From Beta vulgaris subsp. vulgaris (lineage: Eukaryota; Streptophyta; Magnoliopsida; Caryophyllales; Amaranthaceae), in NCBI RefSeq assembly GCF_026745355.1, contig NC_079202.1:7311629-7375628 (forward strand): DNA of 64,000 bases, in the 5' to 3' direction. The translations under genes and the position numbers were made by a program. Every line of letters begins with the position of its first letter. Within the stretch, counting starts at the first letter, position 1. A model generated the notes under the pieces. It did no database searches. It had not been told where the DNA came from and saw nothing but the letters and a program-made list of their open reading frames with translations. Of this stretch, positions 56,841-64,000 are shown in pieces.

Positions 56841-57605
56841 GACGGGAAAAGGCCGAAATATGACTAAAATCATATTTAAGCTCCCGAAATTTGAGCAACA
56901 ATTAATGCAAACCTAAAATATACACACTAGTTATATAATACCTCCTATCATCATGTTCAAAAATAATTTGGGGTTAAATGACTCCAAAAGTACAATATTG
57001 GATGGGAAAAAGCCGAAATAGGCTTAAAATCACATTTACGTTCCCGAAATTCGACCAACAACTAATGCAAACCTAAAAATCTACACACTAGTTATATTAT
57101 ACTTCATATTATCATGTTCAAACACAATTTGGGGTTAAATGACTCCAAAAGTACAAATGTTACTGAATAAACTCTTATGCAAACCTAAAATATACACACT
57201 AGTGATATAATACCTCCTATCATCATGTTCAAAAATAATTTGGGGTTAAATGACTCCAAAAGTAAAAATTGGACGGGAAAAAGCCGAAATAGGCCTAAAA
57301 TCACATTTACGTTCCTGAAATTCGACCAACAACTAATGGAAACCTAAAAATGTATACATTAGTTATATAATACCTCATATGATCATGCTAAAAATGGATT
57401 TGGGGTCAAATGACTCCAAAAGTACACATTGGACGGGAAAGGCGAAATAGGCCTAAAATCACATTTACATACCTGAAATTCGACCAACAACTAATGCAAA
57501 CCTAAAAATTTACACACTAGTTATATAATACCTCATATTATCATGTTCAAAATTAATTTGGGGTTAAATGACTCCAAAAGTACCGATTGCACGGGAAAAG
57601 GGCTA
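56841..57605. repeat. Tandem array of a 160-bp repeat
   Basis: Units start GACGGGAAAAAGCCGAAATA and end TTGGGGTTAAATGACTCCAA plus a short tail. Starts are at 56841, 57001, 57272, 57432 and about 57590, with a truncated copy between the second and third. Period is 160 bp. No family is recognised. Confidence 0.88.
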
Positions 57606-58005
57606 AAATCACATGACAATTTTATCTAGCTTATCAACAGATCAACCAAAGAAAATAATGCCTACAAAGAAAATAAACTAGTTACCTCTTAACACAAGTG
57701 ACGAGAAATGAAGAGAGAAGAGATAGTTGGAACTTTATTTGCCCTGCTTAGTCTCTTTTCCTACAATTAACAAAACCCACATTTCACATTTTAATCACAT
57801 AATATTTAGAAAAGCAAATTTAACTAAAAGACTGGGCACACATGAGTTATGCAAATAAGATTACGCATGATCATTCGACATCAATGTGCTACATCAAAAG
57901 AGGATAATGCGACTAAGTGAGTTGTTAACTAATCACATAATCAGGTAATCACTAAAAGAGTTGCACATTAATCACATATATGAATTAAGACAAACAAATT
58001 TAAGT
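57606..58005. other. AT-rich spacer between repeat arrays
   Basis: No gene or repeat is recognised. Confidence 0.5.
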
Positions 58006-58011
58006 AAAAAC

Positions 58012-58262
58012 AACACCCTCCCCATCCCCTGCCCACCACCACACACACCCTCCCTATCCCCTGCCCACCACCACACACACCCTCCCCACCCCTGCCAACA
58101 ACCACACACACCCTCCTCATCCCTCCCATACCCCCTGTCCACCCTCCCCCACCCTCTGCTCAGCATCCCCAACCCTCTTCCATCCCCACACATACCCCCT
58201 GCACAACATCCCTAGCCCCTCACCCCCACACACACCCTTCCTCACCCCATGCCAACCCCCTG
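58012..58262. repeat. C-rich minisatellite
   Basis: Repeats of about 36-40 bases are built on CACACACCCTCCC and CCCCTGCCCACCAC. The first two copies are nearly identical and later ones diverge. Open frames of Pro/His/Ser are artefacts. Confidence 0.82.
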
Positions 58263-58766
58263 CCAAATGCTAAGTTTTCACTCTCCTCTAATATCTCTCG
58301 TTCACTCCTGCTACGTCCTAACTATCCTAACTCATGTGATGAAATAAACACACTCTTTGAGAGGTTAATACTTTGAGTTTAGGAAATGAGCAACTACAAA
58401 CTACATTATAGTAAAAACAATTAGCACCCTTAGCTTGGAACCGAAAAATTTGCATTAATGTATTTGAAAAGTAAAAAAATTAAAAAGAGGGGAATTACCT
58501 TTAGAGGAAGAGAGGAGATAGTGAAGGTGGCGCTGCATCGTGATGGTGGTGCGTGGTGGTGGAGCATGCAACTAGAAACCCACAACTAGAGGAGGTTAAA
58601 CACCCTTAGCTTGGAGAATAAAAAAGAAGAGAAAATTGGTGTGTTATCGGGGGTGGTGCATCAGCGTCGGTTGAGAAGAGAAAACTGGTGGTGCACCGTC
58701 GGTGGTTGAATTAGGGCTCCGGTGAGTAAGTGAGTAAGAGTGAGAGGGAGTAAGTGAGTGAGTGAG
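58263..58766 (-). other. Promoter- or leader-like segment, unassigned
   Basis: On the minus strand it has a CT-rich run (reverse of GAGTGAGTGAGAGGGAG near 58730-58766), a GCCCTAATT-like start and GTGGTG-rich stretches. A phrase CACCCTTAGCTTGGA occurs twice (58429 and 58606). It may be a captured gene leader. No protein is supported. Confidence 0.3.
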
Positions 58767-59523
58767 TGTAACACCCCGATAATTCTCTCTTTTTAGAAAT
58801 ACCTTTATAATATAAAAGTAGAGAATTACCCAAGTATTATCGCCCGTGTGATAACGTATCGGCTTATCCAGAATTTTGCAGCGGAAAACAAATAACTAAT
58901 CTTTAAACTTTATTATAAATAAATAAATAAGTATTTAGAAACCAAACAATCTAAATGAGTCTACTCAAGCAAACTTAATAAATATGTTCTTATTAATGCA
59001 GAAAAGTAAAATATACTAGTTACACATTCTCTCCATTCCAGATTCCCAATGATGCATATCTGCGAACTTGTAATGTCAATGCTTTAATGAATCTACTCAC
59101 CAAAATGGGTCATCACAGGATCAATAAGGCAAATCCATGATCACAATCACAAGCAAAGCACGTAATCAGCAAAGCTAAGTACTACATACTAAAACATCAG
59201 CATTCCTAACATGAAACTATATAAATAACATGCAAGGATAAATAATAATATAAACAAATAATATTCTGCAGATAATTTTAACTGAACTAAACTCTAAACA
59301 TCTTTTTATTACTGTAATGGAATAGTTATTGGAATTAATTTGTCTGAACTACTAATGCCTTCACATAGGAAGACGAAATACGGGTGCTACTAGGCTCTAC
59401 AACGCATTTCAGATTGACCTGCGACATCGAGGAACTTTTGCTAACTGAAAAAGGAATGGTGATCAATCTATCTCCTGTAAAAAGCCATGGACTACTACCA
59501 TGTACTCCAACTCCTAATGTCCA
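58767..59523 (-). repeat. Partial chromovirus-type LTR, minus strand
   Basis: It starts TGTAACACCCCGATAATTC, i.e. the end ...GGGGTGTTACA of a minus-strand LTR. It contains GCAGCGGAAA and AGCAAAGCTAAGTACTAC blocks resembling other chromovirus LTRs here. It is interrupted at 59523 by unit 5. Confidence 0.6.
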
Positions 59524-61295
59524 TGTAACAGCCCGTTTTCCCGAGCTGCTAGGTAAATACACTTAAGATCCACTAATCACAATTATTGCTTAATAAGCCT
59601 CGAATTAAACATTTACTCGCAGCGGAAACATAACCTAGAAAACGATCCTGGACTTGTGGGTTATTGGCCCACAAAACAAAATCCTTTATATAAGACTTCA
59701 ATTACACCGATATCTCGACTAATATTCCCAAATATTGTATACAACGAAATATATCAGAAATATCTAAAATACAAACTCAATCCCTAAGCTACGACGACAT
59801 CTTTATCTTGCTTCACTTCAGAATCCTGAGCTCACAACACCAAACCTGCAACAATGTTTAACTCTGCCACCCACCAAGTGACAGGCCACAGAAATGACAA
59901 CACCATCAGCAAAGCTGAGTACACACTGTGTAATAGAAAATACAAGTTTAGGTGTATTTTGAAAACTAACACATAGTTATAGTAACAGATAATCACCCTC
60001 AACTTAGTTGATATATTTTCACAAAATCAGATCGTTTGGCATGAACGCGAGTGGAGAGGGGTACCACGCAGTACCAGCTGTCTCCAAACTATGAGGGTCG
60101 TCACCCAGCCTTTTATTGTTATGCTTGCAAGACTTACCCGGACATGTCCTATAACGCCAGGAATTCGCCCCTCCTGGAAGGCAACAGCTAGGGACTCTAC
60201 CCGCCCTAACTCGGGGTGCCTATTCATGCCTCACTTTCATATTTATAAAATAAGATATTTAATGATTCATACTTGAATCCTCAATACTCATAACATAACA
60301 CCATATTCGACCTTATCTGGTCTTAACTCATATCTGAATCATTTCCTCATTATCATACCAAATCATATTTTGAGAAATATAGTATTTTCGAACGATTTCG
60401 ATAATTGAACAAAATGATACTTTTATAACAATCCAATAGCAATTCACAACTAACTCACAGAGATGTATCTATAATCATGGCCATTACCACAAACGATATA
60501 TGATATCCAAAATTCAATATAACGCCCACGGGAGCATTTAAAATATTTTGCTGAACCCAAAGGTTACCTCAACTCTATAACAATTATACGAAACCTCCAA
60601 GCATCATAACTTGATTTCCCATATCATCTTGAATTATATACGTCTACATAGCCATTCTCCAACAACCATCTCACGATAACATCAATAATCAATAACCAAA
60701 CTTAAACTAATTCCCAATTCACAAATTATCAACCTTTAACATTCTAATTTCCTTAATCCTTAATTAATATCTATAACTTCGATGATATTAGCTACATCGA
60801 CTTGCATCCCAATTCATAATCACAATTCCAATTATATAACTAAACAAACTAAACATAACTCACAACTGTACCTAAATCAAGCACCTAATTGTGCTACCAA
60901 CAATTATATTGAGAATATAAAGCTAGCTCGACTCGTAAATAAACTCAATAAACTGATTTCTATGTTGCACTCAAATCCTTAACCAATATATCAATTCCAA
61001 CATTATAATCTCCTTCATAATTCCGAATGATACTCCATTCCAAAATCATCCTCCAATAATCACCTCATAACAATAACAATAATCAACAACCAATCTTAAC
61101 TATTCTAATTATCTTCTTCTAACGCAACCATTATGCTAATAAAACTGAATCCCGCAAATAGAAATTAATGAAGTCATTCCCATAACTCATAACTCGACTT
61201 CATACATATCAACTCCAACTACAATAATTATAACAGTTTCCCAATTCTAAGATTAGGACTTCCTCGCATCATCAACAATGACTATCCAATAAGAA

Positions 61296-61475
61296 CGATA
61301 CAACAACAACAATAGGCAACAGCTTCACAGAACTCCACCACAACCACAATGACAGAACAACAATAACCCAACAACACTACTACAACAGAGCAACAACAAC
61401 AATAGCAACTCCACAACAACTTCACCACAACCACCACAACAACTCCACAACAACAATAACATAACAACTCCACCT
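61296..61475. repeat. CAA-rich low-complexity tract
   Basis: Interrupted CAACAACAA runs (GTTGTT on the element strand) lie in the LTR of unit 5. Confidence 0.85.
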
Positions 61476-62073
61476 TAATCATCATAATTACTCCACAAGT
61501 CCATGTACTAAACACATTCCATTAAGAATCATAATCGTAATGACTTAGTGTATAAGTGTTGTTTAGGTCAAATGAAACATCTCTAATGAACCTTAGCATG
61601 TTATACTCATGTTAATTACTCAATATACACATAATAAAATACAATCATAAGTAAATTCATTTCATAGACATGCTTTACACTAGAAAGAAACAATCACCTA
61701 ACTATAGGTATGGAAATCTCTAGGGTAAAACCAAACTAAGTGTGTACCTTAACTAAGGATGCTTAAAGCCAGAAATTCCTTAATCCACTTGGTTAACTAC
61801 TCCTACAGCTTCCCCTGAATGTATAAAATGCTAAAGATTAGTTTCAACAAGCTTATAGATATGAAAAACTAAGCTTAAATACAAGAGGTGTAAACTGTTG
61901 AACTTACACAACTTATGTGATCTTTCAGCAAGGTTTTCTATATGAGTTTAAGGTCTAAAGATTGGAACCAAAGCTTGAACTACTTTGTATGGATGTTAGA
62001 AGAGTTCTATGTAAAGAAAAGTGGGTGTCCAAGAGGAAGAAATAAGAGAAAAGAGACGAAAATCCAGAACAGG

Positions 62074-62081
62074 CTTTTATA
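62074..62081 (-). promoter_or_regulatory. LTR TATA box of unit 5
   Basis: TATAAAAG reads on the minus strand within GACTATAAAAGCCTG, followed by a CT-rich leader (TTTCTCTTATTTCTTCC). This gives a U3 of about 880 bp with the start near 62045. Confidence 0.6.
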
Positions 62082-62566
62082 GTCTGTTCTGGCGGTACCC
62101 CCAGGGAGGGAAACCTCTTCTGGGCAAGGTCGGTTTCTTGGAGTTTTTAGGTGATTCTTGCTTGAGGTGTTAGCCTAAGGTGTTGGCTTTCATGCATAAA
62201 AAGTTCTTTGAGAGATCGACACTTAAGTAGCTGCTAAGCAGCTTTCTTTGAGATAGGTCTGAGCTGTAATTTCAGCTGGCCAGGTTTTACTATGTAAGCA
62301 ATTTACCCTATTGAGCCACGTAATTCTTGGGGATAAATGACCATTTTAACCTTAAGACATCCCAAGCATGTCATGTATCAAGTTTGGTTAGGTTCTGAGC
62401 TCGGATTCAACCCCGAAAGGCTCTTTAACTGGAAGTTCATCGCTACCCGATAAAACAATCTCCAAACGATTTTCATAATCTTAATGTTTAAGGCTCTCAA
62501 GGACTTTCTCACTTATCTATTGGTTTCCAAAGCCTTATTTCCAATAAGAATGATGGTCTTATCTCT

Positions 62567-62925
62567 TTGACCTTTCTTAACCATTAAGAATGATGATGCT
62601 TATCCACAAGCTTTCTTAACCATAAGAATGATGATGCTTATCCACAAGCTTTCTTAACCACTTAAGAATGATGATGCTTATCCACAAGCTTTCTTAACCA
62701 TTAAGAATGATGATGCTTATCCACAAGCTTTCTTAACCATTAAGAATGATGATGCTTATCCACAAGCTTTCTTAACCATTAAGAATGATGATGCTTATCC
62801 ACAAGCTTTCTTAACCATTAAGAATGAATGCTTATCCACAAGCTTTCTTAACCATTAAGAATGTAATGCTTATCCACAAGCTTTCTTAACCATTAAGAAT
62901 GATGTGTCTTATCCACTTTTAGCTT
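62567..62925. repeat. 39-bp minisatellite in the unit 5 LTR
   Basis: About nine units of a 38-40 bp repeat (TTCTTAACCATTAAGAATGA...TGCTTATCCACAAGC). Each unit includes a short palindrome TTCTTAACCATTAAGAA. Units are almost identical, which argues for recent expansion. Confidence 0.92.
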
Positions 62926-63282
62926 TTAAATAAAGGTTCTTAAAAACAGGGCTATTACATACTACCACCCTTAAAATAAGTTTCGTCCTCGAAACTTCAA
63001 AACATAAACTCATAGATCAACCTTAAGTGTCCATATATCAAGCACTACAGCCTCCAATAGTCCTATAAATTTCTATGAAAAAGTTCTCAATATTCCACAA
63101 ATAGATTTCAAATATCCTCAAATTACAACTTTGAATTCCTACTCTTATTCCCAAAGTTTTACAAAATCTAGACTCTTATTCTTATTCTATAGCTCAAAAC
63201 TTGAACTCTAATTACCAAGTAACAGACACACATTCCCAACGATCTTTTCCCCGCTAGTGCAACTAGGCTACGGTCGCAGGTT

Positions 63283-63294
63283 GCTCTGATACCA
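63283..63294 (-). other. Primer-binding site of unit 5
   Basis: GCTCTGATACCA on plus is the exact complement of the Met-tRNA site TGGTATCAGAGC, two bases from the 5' LTR. Confidence 0.88.
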
Positions 63295-63296
63295 TT

Positions 63297-64000
63297 TGTA
63301 ACAGCCCGTTTTCCCGAGCTGCTAGGTAAATACACTTAAGATTCACTAATCACAATCAATGCTTAATAAGCCTCGAATTAAACATTTACTCGCAGCGGAA
63401 ACATAACCTAGAAAACGATCCTGGACTTGTGGGTTATTGGCCCACAAAACAAAATCCTTTATATAAGACTTCAATTACACGATATCTCGACTAATATTCC
63501 CAAATATTGTATACAACGAAATATATCAGAAATATTCTATAAAATACAAACTCAATCCATAAGCTACGACGACATCTTTATCTTGCTTCACTTCAGAATC
63601 CTGAGCTCACAACACCAAACCTGCAACAATGTTTGACTCTGCCACCCACCAAGTGACAGGCCACAGAAATGACAACACCATCAGCAAAGCTGAGTACACA
63701 CTGTGTAATAGAAAATACAAGTTTAGGTGTATTTTGAAAACTAACACATAGTTATAGTAACAGATAATCACACTCAACTTAGTTGATATATTTTCACAAA
63801 ATCAGATCGTTTGGCATGAACGCGAGTGGAGAGGGGTACCACGCAGTACCAGCTGTCTCCAAACTATTGAGGGTCGTCACCCAGCCTTTTATTGTTATGC
63901 TTGCAAGACTTACCCGGACATGTCCTATAACGCCAGGAATTCGCCCCTCCTGGAAGGCAACAGCTAGGGACTCTACCCGCCCTAACTCGGGGTGCCTATT
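63297..64000 (-). repeat. 5' LTR of unit 5, truncated by window end
   Basis: It starts TGTAACAGCCCGTTTTCCCG, as at 59524, with only a few differences over 700 bases (for example AATTATTGC against AATCAATGC). The rest lies outside the window. Confidence 0.9.

Larger units (their letters stand above)
59524..62959 (-). repeat. 3' LTR of unit 5
   Basis: A 3436-bp LTR (TGTAATAGCCCTG...GGGCTGTTACA on minus). Its first 700 bases on plus match 63297-64000 almost exactly. It holds a 39-bp minisatellite (62567-62925), a CAA-rich tract (about 61296-61470) and a TATA box. Confidence 0.9.
59524..64000 (-). mobile_element. Non-autonomous long-LTR element, minus strand (unit 5), cut by window edge
   Basis: In minus orientation the 3' LTR is 59524-62959 and the 5' LTR starts at 63297 and leaves the window. 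Only 337 bp lie between them. A polypurine tract (complement of TACTACCACCCTTA, 62960-62973) and a PBS (complement of GCTCTGATACCA, 63283-63294) are present, but no gag or pol. Blocks shared with unit 2 (GGCCTGTCACTTGG, TACTCAGCTTTGCTGATG, GGGTGACGACCC, and the GAGGACGAAAC context) show the two belong to related families. Confidence 0.87.

Noticed and set aside
56597..56867. Pro/His/Thr- and Gly/Val-rich open frames
   Set aside because: Low-complexity translations of the G-rich/C-rich inverted repeat.
57961..58215. Proline-rich open frame
   Set aside because: Translation of the C-rich minisatellite.
62567..62925. CRISPR-like regular repeats
   Set aside because: Units are directly contiguous without unique spacers and the genome is a plant; it is a minisatellite.

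Overview
This is a plant nuclear window, almost certainly from a repeat-rich eudicot chromosome arm or pericentromere. I find no host protein-coding gene and no functional RNA gene. Nearly all 64 kb is transposable-element DNA, much of it nested. The evidence is paired LTRs with target-site duplications (TSDs), primer-binding sites (PBS) complementary to plant tRNAs, Ty1/copia and Ty3/gypsy polyprotein domains in the correct order, CACTA termini, MITEs, a tRNA-derived SINE and AT-rich spacer. The species cannot be named from the sequence alone.

Region 1-30.8 kb is a five-layer stack whose order of insertion can be read from TSDs. The host layer is an old LINE reverse-transcriptase remnant on the minus strand (1-720, resuming at 30664). 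It was split by a SIRE/Maximus-like copia element (721-30658, TSD ACCTA). That copia element received a CACTA transposon with hairpin-rich ends (1879-3682, TSD AAC) just after its 5' LTR. Its 3' LTR received a non-autonomous chromovirus-like element with 2.9-kb LTRs and only 569 bp between them (11376-29589, TSD TTTAT). The second LTR of that unit was then hit by a young Tat-lineage gypsy element (17375-29159, TSD AGGAC, LTRs 630 bp each). The Tat element carries gag-pol on the plus strand and a separate, intron-containing antisense gene with its own TATA box. That gene encodes a PF04195-like domain followed by lysine-rich and coiled-coil segments.

Region 30.8-41.1 kb is framed by a 1.1-kb inverted repeat (about 31608-32720 against 39957-41065) built partly from short palindromic AATCAC...GTGATT repeats. 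Between the arms lie a PIF/Harbinger-type MITE, a decayed Tat/Ogre-like gypsy element with an intron-like gap and a G-patch-like segment, TA microsatellites and another MITE. Region 41.1-45.9 kb is a strongly decayed chromovirus (PBS at 41521, integrase C-terminus near 45 kb, start of a 3' LTR at 45471) containing a SINE and a local duplication.

Region 45.9-56.5 kb is a second SIRE-like copia element, complete in layout but broken by many single-base frameshifts. Region 56.5-58.8 kb is unclassified repeat DNA: a G-rich/C-rich inverted repeat, a 160-bp tandem array and a C-rich minisatellite. Region 58.8-64 kb has minus-strand chromovirus-like LTR material: a partial LTR interrupted by a second short-internal, long-LTR element (3436-bp LTR, 337-bp internal region) that runs off the right edge. 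No conventional new gene system is visible. The most unusual points are the antisense gene with intronic hairpin arrays in the Tat element, the long-LTR/minimal-body elements, the CACTA 55-bp near-perfect hairpin and the large inverted repeat.
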